A stretch of DNA of 64,000 nt from Arthrospiribacter ruber. GTDB taxonomy: Bacteria; Bacteroidota; Bacteroidia; Cytophagales; Cyclobacteriaceae. Position 1 is the first letter of the stretch; each line of letters begins with the position of its first letter. Shown here piece by piece: positions 9,586 through 19,357 of the stretch. The position numbers and the translations under genes were made by a program. The DNA is taken from the NCBI RefSeq assembly GCF_019343195.1, contig NZ_RPHB01000001.1, positions 620,001 through 684,000 on the forward strand, given 5' to 3'. The notes beneath the pieces are model-generated. The model was not told the DNA's origin, did not search any database, and saw nothing but the letters and a program-made list of their open reading frames with translations.

Positions 9586-12500
9586 TCAGATTAAAAGGTT
9601 GTTGGCATGTTTGGCAAAAAGGATTGGGGACTGATACAGGATAGAAGCGATATCAGCAGCATTGGAATCCAGGTTCCATATAGGCTCTCCCGCAGGAGGA
9701 GAACCGGTCAGTGTCTTAGGATTCTGATAGATTTTGACCTGCTTGGGATCTGCACCCATATGTGCCCAGTTGAAATTATTCCAGGAAGAAAGGCTTGGAG
9801 CTGGCGAAGAGAAGGCATCCAAACCGAAGCTGACCTGTCCGGGGATTTCCCTGAACACAAAGAAATATCCATCTCCGGATTTTACTTGGGCGACACTCAG
9901 ATCAAATCCGAAAAAGTAAATGTCCGGCTCCATGTGCCCTTTGATCACAGGCCAGGAAGCACTCGAAGCATTGTATTCGCTCAAAACTATACTATTGCCG
10001 CTTTTTGTGCCTTTTTGCGCATAGACCAAGGTATTGGGATACTTTCTGAACAAATCGCCCTTGACGAGCAAGACTATGCCCAGGCCACTTCTGCCGTTTT
10101 CTCCCAGCTTTTTCAGTTTACCTCCTGCACCGGGGTTTTTCCAAAGATGCAGTTCCTTTACATCCGCATTGGAGTCCTGGAAGGTTTTTAAGGCTTCCAT
10201 AAACTCCACCGGGGGTAGATTTTCATCCACAATTGCAAATGGATTGTTGTCATATTCCCAAAAATGTCTGAAGTAGCTGCCCCTTAGGTCAGTAGGGAAC
10301 TCTCTCCACAGCAGTTCACGGGACATCTCATGGTTCATTCCCAAGATGTAAGATTCAATGAATTTTTGGTTGACTTCCATCAGCAAGATGGAATCTACAG
10401 GAACCTGACTGATGTTTGGGACAATGTATTCCTGGGAGATTTCTTCGAGGAAATTGTACACTGGAAAAGGAAATCTTGGGTAAGCCATTATCGGCTTTTC
10501 AAGGTTCTGATGATTTCCTTTTATTTCTGAATTCAGTTTGCGCTGAAAGTTGTTTATCGGGAAAAGTCTGTTTTTAAGTTTACTTGAAAAATCCTCCAGT
10601 TGCAAAGCCGGTAGGATTTTTGGAGTAAAGTGGGCCTGTTTAAAACTCACATTGTTCAGTAAAGTATTCTGAAATGTTTCTACAAAGGAAAATTGTTGCT
10701 GTACCACCAAAAACTTGCTGAAAAACATTACTGAAGATGGTTCCTCGGTTACCTGCTGGGATTTGAATCGGATACTGGAAAACTCTGCTTCGTTAAAGGA
10801 GTTGGAAATGTGGTTTTTAAACACCGAAGACTCCACTGTGATCTCTGCAAGAATATTAGGTGGAGGATTTGTTCCTGTTAGAAATTGGGTAGCGTAAGTG
10901 AAAACGAGGGATTGTTGCTTCTCGGCCTGAAGTAACTCGACTTTTCTGATGCCATTTACGATGTTGGCAATTCTTGGGTGAGTGTCTTCTGGAAATTTTT
11001 CAAACAACTTGTTTTTAACATTTTCCAAATTGAAGAATGAAGCATTCCCTGTCATTTCTTCTATTACTTCGGCCACCAATTCAATTTCGGTTTTTGGGAT
11101 ACTGTTCAAAAGGAAATTGAGGGAGTGGACGACTTTTTCTGCGGAAACAGCAATCAATGGTTCTTTCTTGGCCGGAGCAGGGGTGATTGGGCTTAAGCCT
11201 GCTACTGTTTCAGATGAATTGGCTCTCTTCAAAGTTACGTTTGTCAGGATTTCATGCGCACCGTCGGTTCCATCTCCTGACATGACAGCAGTAGGGGTGA
11301 AGTTGTTGGCTACCTTGATAAAGTTACCGCTGCTCAGACTATTGGGGATTTTTGAATTCTTGATGCTTTGAGCTGCCGAAAGTGCTGCTGATTTTTCTAC
11401 TTTGATCTGCTTTAAGCTATTGGCGGAAGTGGACAATAAGGACATTTCCGACATTTTGTTGAGGTTTTTTTCGAAAATGCATTTCGCCGTGGTCCTCATC
11501 AGTTCGTTCTCTATGATTTTTTGGTTGGCTTCATTGATCTGCCCGATCTGTTCCCAAGCCAGTTCCATAAAGTATTCCTGATGCTTCATTACCGTTCTGG
11601 TGCCTAATCCTGCTGCTGCCCGGTAACTTGGGTGTAAATTGACCTCGTCTACCCAGTCGCTCATGTTCTTGTCCGCCTTGTTTTTCAGGGCATGCCATTT
11701 TCCATAAAGGGGAGGAGTAATAATGGGGTCTTCTACAAAATCCTGGGTGTAAAATATAGACTTGTTACTTTCACCCAAGAGCCCTTCATTATTAGAAGCT
11801 TGTAAGTCTTCATTGAGGTTGATGATTTTTTGCACTTTGTCCTTTAGTGCATTTCTTTCAGTGGTGTTTCCGCCCTGCGGCCAGGGATCGATCTGGAAGC
11901 CTGGAGTTTTCAGAGCTCCTTCGATCTGTATAGTGGAAAATTTGTCATCCACCTCTATATCATACCCTATATCTTGAATATCAGCCAGTCTCACCGGAGC
12001 AATGTCTTCACTGCCCACAACTTTTAATTTTCTCGCCAAAGATTCAAAAGTGCCTTCCGCACCTGTTTTGAAAGTCCAGTTATAATAAAAAGGGAAATCT
12101 CTGTGATGGTTGGAAGAAAAGGAAGCCGTATTCCAGCTGCTGAGCTGTGCTGGTGTGGACTGGGTATCCTGTTTAAGCCCTGCCAAGCGGCCCGTTTCGA
12201 ATGTTGGAATCAAGAAAGCCTGATACCGGATATTTTCTTCAAGTCTTCTAGGGCAAATGATTCTGGCAATTGCAGCATTTGGACTTTTTTGGAGCTCTGC
12301 CTGTAATTGCGCTGAAGAAGGATTGCTGCTTTGTAGTTTTTCAAACACATGGACATGGGCAAATGCCCAAGTATCTCTTTCACTGCCAAAAACCTGACTC
12401 AGATCTACTTCAAGGTTGATTTTCAGGTAAGGGAGCTGTTGATTTCCATGAGCGATGACCTCAAATTCATCTTCTTTCAACACAATCAGGGACATCCAAG

Positions 12501-12891
12501 GTCTTAGCTTGTTATTTTTAGGTTTGGCAGGAGTAAACCTCCATGGAAGATCTTCTTCAAAAAATTCGACATAGGCCAGATTTTCAATTTCAAAATTTTC
12601 CACACCTTTTTTGGGATTGGTTCTGATGACCATTTTAGGGTCAATTCCCAGCACATCGCCCGGCCCTTGGATTTTGACAGTTTTAGATATTGTGTTGGAA
12701 GGATTGGAAGGGGCGGTAGCCCCTTTTTTGGAAGCTTCAATGTCAAAAGCCACCTGGACTTCTGGTCTGTCCAAGACAGGACTGGCAGGAAGATTTCCTC
12801 CCAGGCTGTCTTCTTCAGTAATTTGGTTACCTAACCCATACCTCAGCCAAGGTAAAAAAGAAAATTCTGCCGGATTGTTATTGATTGGCAT
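9586..12891 (-). CDS. Conserved uncharacterised protein, cassette gene 2 (1101 aa)
   Basis: 1101 residues, function unknown. Blocks in order: FLPWLRYGLGNQI at the N terminus, GPGDVLGIDPKMVIRTNP near 75, LRPWMSLIVLKEDEFE near 125, ICPRRLEENIRYQAFLIPTF near 215, DFPFYYNWTFKTGAEGTFE near 260, YRAAAGLGTRTVMKHQEYFM near 425, MNHEMSRELLWREFPTDLRG near 855 and MEPDIYFFGFDL near 985. The MNHEM...WREFPTD block is the most recognisable signature of this family from memory. No signal peptide, transmembrane segment or nucleotide-binding motif is seen. It starts 3 nt after the stop of gene 1 and lies 6 nt before gene 3, so co-translation with both is likely. Confidence 0.8.
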   Translation of the reverse strand: MPINNNPAEFSFLPWLRYGLGNQITEEDSLGGNLPASPVLDRPEVQVAFDIEASKKGATAPSNPSNTISKTVKIQGPGDVLGIDPKMVIRTNPKKGVENFEIENLAYVEFFEEDLPWRFTPAKPKNNKLRPWMSLIVLKEDEFEVIAHGNQQLPYLKINLEVDLSQVFGSERDTWAFAHVHVFEKLQSSNPSSAQLQAELQKSPNAAIARIICPRRLEENIRYQAFLIPTFETGRLAGLKQDTQSTPAQLSSWNTASFSSNHHRDFPFYYNWTFKTGAEGTFESLARKLKVVGSEDIAPVRLADIQDIGYDIEVDDKFSTIQIEGALKTPGFQIDPWPQGGNTTERNALKDKVQKIINLNEDLQASNNEGLLGESNKSIFYTQDFVEDPIITPPLYGKWHALKNKADKNMSDWVDEVNLHPSYRAAAGLGTRTVMKHQEYFMELAWEQIGQINEANQKIIENELMRTTAKCIFEKNLNKMSEMSLLSTSANSLKQIKVEKSAALSAAQSIKNSKIPNSLSSGNFIKVANNFTPTAVMSGDGTDGAHEILTNVTLKRANSSETVAGLSPITPAPAKKEPLIAVSAEKVVHSLNFLLNSIPKTEIELVAEVIEEMTGNASFFNLENVKNKLFEKFPEDTHPRIANIVNGIRKVELLQAEKQQSLVFTYATQFLTGTNPPPNILAEITVESSVFKNHISNSFNEAEFSSIRFKSQQVTEEPSSVMFFSKFLVVQQQFSFVETFQNTLLNNVSFKQAHFTPKILPALQLEDFSSKLKNRLFPINNFQRKLNSEIKGNHQNLEKPIMAYPRFPFPVYNFLEEISQEYIVPNISQVPVDSILLMEVNQKFIESYILGMNHEMSRELLWREFPTDLRGSYFRHFWEYDNNPFAIVDENLPPVEFMEALKTFQDSNADVKELHLWKNPGAGGKLKKLGENGRSGLGIVLLVKGDLFRKYPNTLVYAQKGTKSGNSIVLSEYNASSASWPVIKGHMEPDIYFFGFDLSVAQVKSGDGYFFVFREIPGQVSFGLDAFSSPAPSLSSWNNFNWAHMGADPKQVKIYQNPKTLTGSPPAGEPIWNLDSNAADIASILYQSPILFAKHANNLLI

Positions 12892-12894
12892 AGC

Positions 12895-15800
12895 TTATAC
12901 ATTTAAAAGGTCCTTATTGATGATCTGTAGTTTTTGTCCTGTGGTTTTGCTCAACTGCACAGCCTGCATGTAGCCCACATTACCTGATACTTCAGTCAGG
13001 TCGGAAGCCTTGACCACTGAGAAAAGCGGTTTTTCCAGGGTCACCTTGGCAGGATTGAAAATACCGGTCGTTTTGATAGATTGGACAGTTTGTGCCACAG
13101 CACCATGCATGGCGTGGAACTTGGACTCTGATTGTCCAAAGCTTAGCTGTCTACCGGTATAGATTTCATCTACTATTTCTTCATATTCCACTTTCTTGTT
13201 GCGGTGAACCCCTGCGTCGCTACTCTGTTTTGGAGAAATCAATACCCCGGACTGCTGCTGTTCGAATGAAGGCATCAAGAGCTTGTCTTCATCAGAAGCC
13301 TTGATGAAGTTTGAAGGCGCAAAGTCGTCTTTTACCGGAATTGATTTGGTGCCTGAAGGGTTGTTTCCGATTCTGACATTGACGATTTTGAAGTTGTCAA
13401 AATCAGCAGGATTGAACTGTCCGAATTTTTCTATGACCACATCGAGAGGTACTATTTTTTGATTGACCTCAATGACTCCGTCAGGAGTAAGGATAAGGTT
13501 ATCAAAATCATTGGGATCCTTGAGTCTGACTCCACCACCTTTGACAGCCATAGGCAAGGCTCTCCAGTTTTGGTTTTCCAACAAGGCCTCGCGTAGCTCT
13601 GGCAACACTTCGATATCCGGTAGCAGGGTGTTTTTCTTCTCGCCCCACTCCACATTGAATTTGACCTTGATGGTGATGAAGAGAATTTTGAAGCTTGCTG
13701 TTCCTTTTGCTTTCCAAGGGCTTGGTCCCTCCAGTTCAAAGCAGAGGCTGATTCCCAGAAGTGTAGTGTTTCCTGCCATTACAGCTAGTCTGGCCCTGGC
13801 CGAAGCAATAAACCGGAACGGTGAAAATTGGAATAAGGCATCTACGCCCAATTCCCCGACTACTTTGAATTTGGACACTTTGAATAAGAAGTCTATTTGC
13901 GCCCCGAACTGTACTGTGTTTGTCGTGACGGCCATATAGGCCATCAAAGTCAACCTTGGGTTGCCTGTCAGGATGTTGAGCGTCAGCCTCTTCATCGTAG
14001 GTATGTTGAGGTAGGCCGGTACCTGATAGCTAGGGTGGAAGCCACCAACTGACAATACAAAGTCCTTTTGAGCTCCCCAGCTGAGCCTCAGTGCCATATC
14101 TCCTTCCAATCCAAAAGTCAGGATTTTACTATCAAAAAGACTGGCGTCAAAAGAGAGCATTTTCTTTTCGAAATCTATGATTCCCAAGAAAAGCACTTGT
14201 ATTTTGACCAATGGTACTTTTTCATCAGGGAGTACCAAACGGATAGCTCCGAGTATGGCAAATCGCACCGGATTGGCAAATTCTACGATGAGACCAAGGT
14301 CTATTTTCAACAAAGTCGGAACTCCCCACGAGATTCTTGCCATCGGTCCAATAAGGAATTGGTCTCTTTTGATAGGGAAGAAACCTGTAATGTCATTGAT
14401 GATCTTGGCAATGTTGGGAATGATATTGGTCGGGAAAAGGATATTGTCAATGCTTCCGTCCCGGACCCCGTCGCGGAGCTTGGTTTCCTGCATGGTGCGG
14501 TGTATGCCCAAGATTCCTCCTAAGCCACTGAGGAAAAAGCCAAATCCAAGAGCAATACCAGGAGAGAATTGTACCGAAATGATGACGATGACCGATGTGC
14601 CGGGTTTTCCATCCGGCATCTTACTGTCTATGACACCTATGGCGGTAAGGGTAAACATCCCCTTAAAGGAAAGTTCTAAAGCTCCGGCATACTGCCCTTT
14701 TGGCCGGTCAAAGAACAAGTATCCACCACCGGTGAAAACAGGCGTATCCAAAGAAACTCCTAGGCCTGTAGGAGGTTTGAAGCGGATTTCTATATCTACC
14801 ACCCCAAAATCAATCCCTTTGACCTCATAGGGGGTCAGGTCTGGGGATTTGGGATGAAACTCTACTTCAAGTCCGAGGCCTTCTACTGTAGCTGAAAGCG
14901 GTCCGAGCATCACCGTGGCACCGGAAAAACTCAGGGCCATCGTGGTATTTCCAGAGCTTACCAATGAAAGGTTGATCGCATCTATGGAAACTGCCTCGCC
15001 AAGCATGCCGTTGATAGGTATTCTTAATTCCGTTTGATCGCCTCCTATGGTGACACTGAGGCCTGAAGGCCACCTTACGTCCATGTTGAGGTCAAATTGA
15101 CTGCCGATTTGCAGGTTTTTGATGTCGAGTTCATTCGGAATAACATTATCCAGACCGGGAATGACAATGTGGTTTTTGATGATACCACCCAAAGCGAAAT
15201 CCCAATTTTCGTTTTTCCTTTCGAGTTTGATCATCCTGAGGTAAATGCCCACCACAGAAGGGATATCCAAGAGTTTGACCGCATTGGTAGCTTCCGCTTT
15301 GACCAAAAAGTCTCCGGAATCGCTTACTCCAAGCGTAACTCCAATTTTAGGAGGAGTACCTTGGATGCCATCCAGACCTTCAATGGTAAGGTCACCTTTA
15401 AGCTCGATTTCAAAAGTTGACTGGTTCTTGACGGTAAGTTCTTTGATGACAATTTTGATATTGCCCAGGTTGATTTCCCCACCATTGCCGGGGTTTTTAA
15501 GGCTGATTTCAAATTTTCCCTCGTCTTCGATTTTTATCTTGACTTCTATGGGAGCCTGATCACCTGATGAAGATTCGAATCCTGGCAAGCCAAGCTCTCC
15601 TTCAAATTCAAAAGGGAATTGAAAATCACCGTTTTCTATGCTGAATTCAAGCTTTTTGAATGTGAGACTGAAGTCACCTATTTTGAAGCCGCTGGATTCT
15701 TCTCCTGTGGCAAGAGAAAATGTATACCTTTCATTGCTACTTTCGTAAGCAAGGCCAAGGGATATCTTGGCCGGATTATCATTGTCGTGATTTTTGATGG

Positions 15801-18800
15801 CAGGATGGGAAAAAGCTACTTGCCCGGAGGCGTTTTGCACGGTGCCGTCCTGTACTGCCAAAGTAAAGGTTTGGAAATAAAGGGTCAAATCATCCAGTCT
15901 CAATGCTGTTTCCGCTTCAGCACCATTGTTAAGCTGAAGGGAATAGCTGCTTCCAGCTTCCAAAGTATCTGAGAATTGAAAATCCACTTTCAGCTCATTG
16001 TGAGGGGTATCCATTTGCTCAAATTTCAAAGCACCCTTTATTTTGAGTTCTTCCAAAGTGCTCTTTTTCAACCCAAATTTGACCTCTTCTAGCTTGAGCT
16101 TAAGGAAACTAAAGTCTATGGTAGTATCACCTGTGTATTCGAATTTGAACTTTTCATCTGCACTTTCATAGCTGATGGAGATTTCCGAAAATTCCTCTGA
16201 TCCTGCCCCTGAAATCCTGAACTTGGAACTGCCAGAGGCACTGACCTCAAAATCACCTGAACTGCCTTTTTCTACTTCGCAGGACAAGTTAATGTCCTTT
16301 AGTACCAATGGCTCAAAAGAGAGGAGGTCATCGGCCTTTGACCTGATGCTGGCGCTGTATTTATCTCCGGCAGGATCTATCAGAGCAGTAAAATCCACGT
16401 TCACTCCCTCAAAAACTGGCAACTTGGTTTCCGCTTCCAGCTCTCCTTTTTGAAAATCTCCATCCAGAATCTCCAGGGAGAGTTTTTTCAAGGTCAGCTC
16501 AAAAACAGTAAAATCCATTGGAGCATGTGGAGGCTCATTGTTGAGGTTGAAAGTGAATTTCTTTCCTTCTGTCTCAGAGGTGTATGAAAAAACTGTTTTG
16601 ATGGTGTCGTTGCCATCGCCAAGCTCGGGCCATTTTAGGTGCGCACTTCCGCTGGTGTTCTGAACTTCACCTGCTTCATAGTCCAGGTCAAAGGAAAAGT
16701 GAGAAAGCTCGAAACTGCCGAATTTTAGGAGCTCGCTCTCCCCACTGTCCACTTCAATCTTGAAGGAGTTGCTCGCTGCAGATTCTACTTTTAAGTCAAA
16801 ATTGAGGTCATTTTCAAAAACAGGTAGGGCAATTTTTCCTTGAGCGCTAAACTCTGTGTCTGAATTTCCCAGATTTCTAAAAAATCTAAGTTCACTAAAA
16901 CTGATCCTGAATCCTTGGAAGTCTTGTGGGTTGAGGTTGGCAGCAGCCAAAGTAAAGGTCCTTTCAGGTCCGGTGTGATCGACATCAAAGGTAAAAGCAA
17001 GTGGATTTTCCAAACCCGGGAAACTCAAAGTTCCGTTTCCATTACTTTGATGAAACTCTCCGTCCTTTACTTCATAAAGAAAACTGCCTATTTCCAAAGC
17101 AAAAGGGCCATATTGTAAGCTTGCGACTTCCGGGGTTTTTTCCAGCTTATAAGCCTTACCGTTTTCTTCCAAAGTGAAAATGAACTGAATGCTTCCCTGC
17201 ATATCCAAAGCAGTGATTTGGATACTGCCCCGGATGTCCAGATCCAATTCCGGAGTATCATCAGTTTCGTTGATCTCGATTTCAATTTTGCTGAAATTTA
17301 GGCTGAAACCTTCATTTTCTATGGGTGTCAGGTCTGTTCCCAAGGCTTTGATCTGGTACTTCCCTTCATAGGGTCCGTCTGGGTGGAGCAAATAGCTGAC
17401 CTGCAAGGTGGAGGTCTGCATGGAGTCGGGAAGCTTGAAAAGTACCGTACCTGCAAGGTTCTGGATTTTTTGCGAAGCAATGACCAGATTCATGGATTGT
17501 GGCTGTAGTTCAAAGTCTCCCAAGACCCATTTCCCTCCTGAGGTCATTTGCATTGCGAAGTTGTTGTTTTCAATTTCTCCCTCGAAGTCTACCCCATTGC
17601 CTTCACTGAAAATAGGAAGCCATAATTTCCCTTTTATTTCCCCTTCAAATGGCTTGTCCTCAAATATTTTGACAGACAGCTCCTCCAAGAGCAATTCAAA
17701 GTCAAAAAATGCTTTTTGGTCAATAGTGCCCTGTAAGCCAAAACTCATGTACCGTTCACCGCTATTCTGATAAAGGAAGCCAACCTCCAACTCAGTGTCA
17801 ATTCCTGGAATGGTCAATTGACCAATGCCTCCGATTCCTGAAAGGCTTCCGCTTCTGACTTCCATTTTGAAGACAGAGATGGCAAGGAAAAGTTCATCGA
17901 AATGCTGATTGGAAGGTAGTTCAGTATCTGCAGGGATTTCCAGGTCATAGTCATTTCCGACTTTTTTGAACTCCCAAAAAATCCCATTTCCTCCGGTGTT
18001 TCCTCTCAGCATTACCTTTCCTTCAATCTCTGTCTGACTTAAGGTTCCGTCATTTTGGATTTCCAGAAATACCCGGCTGATGGTTAGTTCTCCTATAGGA
18101 CTTGGAATGTCTGGGCTATTGCCGCTTTGAGTGAAGGTATACTCAGATCCATTATAAGTAAAGGAAACCTCTACACGATGGGCTGAATCTGAGGAAGTGT
18201 TCATTCCTTCCAGTTCCAGCCAAGCCTGACTGTCCAGTATATTTTCACCTTCGGAGATGTTGTCACCGATCAGAAGTTCGAATTTGTCAAAAAATAAGCT
18301 CACCGGCCCGGTGCGGAATGGTTTGTCTTCTTGGTTGTTGGCTTTGATGAGAAAATTGTCCTCTTCATTGAACTCTACTTCCCAGTCCAGCTTATTTCCC
18401 GTGTCAGGCAAAAATGAAAATGCCAACTCACCGTTGAAAGCAGTTCCAGACTGAATTTGTCCATTTTGAAGAACAAGGTGGAAATTTTGGATGCTCAACT
18501 CGAAAACCTGAAGGTTAGCAGTAGGCAATGAACTGCTGCTGATCGTATAGGTATTGCCGGATTTTTGGAGAGTACCTTGAATGGTATGGCTCAATTGAGG
18601 TATCTGAGCCGTGATGTCTATATTAAATGCACTTACAGAATTGCTGTCAAAGGTCAGGCTGCTGTTTTGAAAAATAAACTGAATCCCGTAGAGGGTTTCT
18701 TCAATGGTTGAGGTCTGAAATATGTTGAATTGGCCTTCGGAAGTTCTTTCTATTCGGAAAGGAATTTTTTTGGCTTCTTCAGCGACAGTGTTTCTAAGAT

Positions 18801-19155
18801 TGGTCAAAAATGCCTCGGCTTCCAATCGTAGGTTTTCTATGGTCTGCTCGGCTTTTCGGATCTGGATTTCTACTTCCCCCAATTGTGCCATGAATTCAGC
18901 AATCCTGAACTGAATTTCCTCTTGATTTTGTTGAAGGACAAACCTGATTTTTTCGACGCCAGCTTCTTGAATCTGTTCCAATTGAACAGGGATTTCAAAA
19001 GGCATATTGTCCGTGGCATGTCTGAATTTGTCAATGACCAGGTGATAGGTTTGCTGCCCTGTAGATATGTTGCTTTCTATCTGGTCAAGAAGCTGCTGAA
19101 GACCGCTTGAGCTAAGTAAATGCTCAATGGGAAATTTAAAATTATTACTAGGCAT
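12895..19155 (-). CDS. Giant beta-repeat protein with DUF6603-like C-terminal region, cassette gene 1 (2086 aa)
   Basis: 2086 residues, function unknown; first gene of the cassette. Residues 1-130 are helical and coiled-coil-like (Gln/Glu-rich). From about 190 to 1290 there are about 16 diverged copies of a beta-rich module starting near 216, 282, 354, 419, 484, 547, 616, 682, 749, 812, 885, 949, 1015, 1092, 1161 and 1232, a mean spacing of about 68. Typical units read FELTLKKLSLEILDG, then a Gly-rich turn and LPVFEG. Residues about 1290-1880 form a glycine-rich beta region with LSGLGGILGIHRTMQ (near 1545), LSWGAQKDFVLSVGGFHPS (near 1700) and SPFRFIASARARL (near 1785), which I recall as DUF6603-like. 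The tail of about 200 residues is polar. There is no signal peptide, so Sec export is not indicated. A long hydrophobic groove like that of AsmA/TamB proteins is one structural possibility. Confidence 0.8.
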   Translation of the reverse strand: MPSNNFKFPIEHLLSSSGLQQLLDQIESNISTGQQTYHLVIDKFRHATDNMPFEIPVQLEQIQEAGVEKIRFVLQQNQEEIQFRIAEFMAQLGEVEIQIRKAEQTIENLRLEAEAFLTNLRNTVAEEAKKIPFRIERTSEGQFNIFQTSTIEETLYGIQFIFQNSSLTFDSNSVSAFNIDITAQIPQLSHTIQGTLQKSGNTYTISSSSLPTANLQVFELSIQNFHLVLQNGQIQSGTAFNGELAFSFLPDTGNKLDWEVEFNEEDNFLIKANNQEDKPFRTGPVSLFFDKFELLIGDNISEGENILDSQAWLELEGMNTSSDSAHRVEVSFTYNGSEYTFTQSGNSPDIPSPIGELTISRVFLEIQNDGTLSQTEIEGKVMLRGNTGGNGIFWEFKKVGNDYDLEIPADTELPSNQHFDELFLAISVFKMEVRSGSLSGIGGIGQLTIPGIDTELEVGFLYQNSGERYMSFGLQGTIDQKAFFDFELLLEELSVKIFEDKPFEGEIKGKLWLPIFSEGNGVDFEGEIENNNFAMQMTSGGKWVLGDFELQPQSMNLVIASQKIQNLAGTVLFKLPDSMQTSTLQVSYLLHPDGPYEGKYQIKALGTDLTPIENEGFSLNFSKIEIEINETDDTPELDLDIRGSIQITALDMQGSIQFIFTLEENGKAYKLEKTPEVASLQYGPFALEIGSFLYEVKDGEFHQSNGNGTLSFPGLENPLAFTFDVDHTGPERTFTLAAANLNPQDFQGFRISFSELRFFRNLGNSDTEFSAQGKIALPVFENDLNFDLKVESAASNSFKIEVDSGESELLKFGSFELSHFSFDLDYEAGEVQNTSGSAHLKWPELGDGNDTIKTVFSYTSETEGKKFTFNLNNEPPHAPMDFTVFELTLKKLSLEILDGDFQKGELEAETKLPVFEGVNVDFTALIDPAGDKYSASIRSKADDLLSFEPLVLKDINLSCEVEKGSSGDFEVSASGSSKFRISGAGSEEFSEISISYESADEKFKFEYTGDTTIDFSFLKLKLEEVKFGLKKSTLEELKIKGALKFEQMDTPHNELKVDFQFSDTLEAGSSYSLQLNNGAEAETALRLDDLTLYFQTFTLAVQDGTVQNASGQVAFSHPAIKNHDNDNPAKISLGLAYESSNERYTFSLATGEESSGFKIGDFSLTFKKLEFSIENGDFQFPFEFEGELGLPGFESSSGDQAPIEVKIKIEDEGKFEISLKNPGNGGEINLGNIKIVIKELTVKNQSTFEIELKGDLTIEGLDGIQGTPPKIGVTLGVSDSGDFLVKAEATNAVKLLDIPSVVGIYLRMIKLERKNENWDFALGGIIKNHIVIPGLDNVIPNELDIKNLQIGSQFDLNMDVRWPSGLSVTIGGDQTELRIPINGMLGEAVSIDAINLSLVSSGNTTMALSFSGATVMLGPLSATVEGLGLEVEFHPKSPDLTPYEVKGIDFGVVDIEIRFKPPTGLGVSLDTPVFTGGGYLFFDRPKGQYAGALELSFKGMFTLTAIGVIDSKMPDGKPGTSVIVIISVQFSPGIALGFGFFLSGLGGILGIHRTMQETKLRDGVRDGSIDNILFPTNIIPNIAKIINDITGFFPIKRDQFLIGPMARISWGVPTLLKIDLGLIVEFANPVRFAILGAIRLVLPDEKVPLVKIQVLFLGIIDFEKKMLSFDASLFDSKILTFGLEGDMALRLSWGAQKDFVLSVGGFHPSYQVPAYLNIPTMKRLTLNILTGNPRLTLMAYMAVTTNTVQFGAQIDFLFKVSKFKVVGELGVDALFQFSPFRFIASARARLAVMAGNTTLLGISLCFELEGPSPWKAKGTASFKILFITIKVKFNVEWGEKKNTLLPDIEVLPELREALLENQNWRALPMAVKGGGVRLKDPNDFDNLILTPDGVIEVNQKIVPLDVVIEKFGQFNPADFDNFKIVNVRIGNNPSGTKSIPVKDDFAPSNFIKASDEDKLLMPSFEQQQSGVLISPKQSSDAGVHRNKKVEYEEIVDEIYTGRQLSFGQSESKFHAMHGAVAQTVQSIKTTGIFNPAKVTLEKPLFSVVKASDLTEVSGNVGYMQAVQLSKTTGQKLQIINKDLLNV

Positions 19156-19178
19156 AATTATAAATTTAAAAGTTACAG

Positions 19179-19209
19179 AAACCGCTTATCTAAAAATCCG
19201 ATAAGGTTT
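19179..19209 (-). promoter_or_regulatory. Inverted repeat in the leader of the giant-protein cassette
   Basis: AAACC-GC-TTATC (19179-19190) pairs with GATAAGGTTT (19200-19209) across a 9-nt spacer, giving 10 bp with a 2-nt bulge. It sits 24 nt upstream of the first cassette start in a strongly AT-rich 200-bp intergenic stretch. It could be an operator or an mRNA leader hairpin controlling translation of the giant operon. I found no match to the Bacteroidota -7 element TAnnTTTG on this strand. Confidence 0.35.
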
Positions 19210-19357
19210 AAAGCATTAAATTAGAGAGAATTATATTGAAATAAAATGAAAGTGTAGATTTATTTTTAAAAATATTTTACTTAAAATATTAATATTAAAA
19301 AGTTAAAATACTGTGTTTAGTTTATAAAATGGAATTTACTGTTGCACAATTTATTGT

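Noticed and set aside
831-19155. Contractile tail, phage or extracellular injection system
   Set aside because: No sheath, tube, baseplate, AAA+ ATPase, lysin or terminase homologue is present in or next to the cassette.
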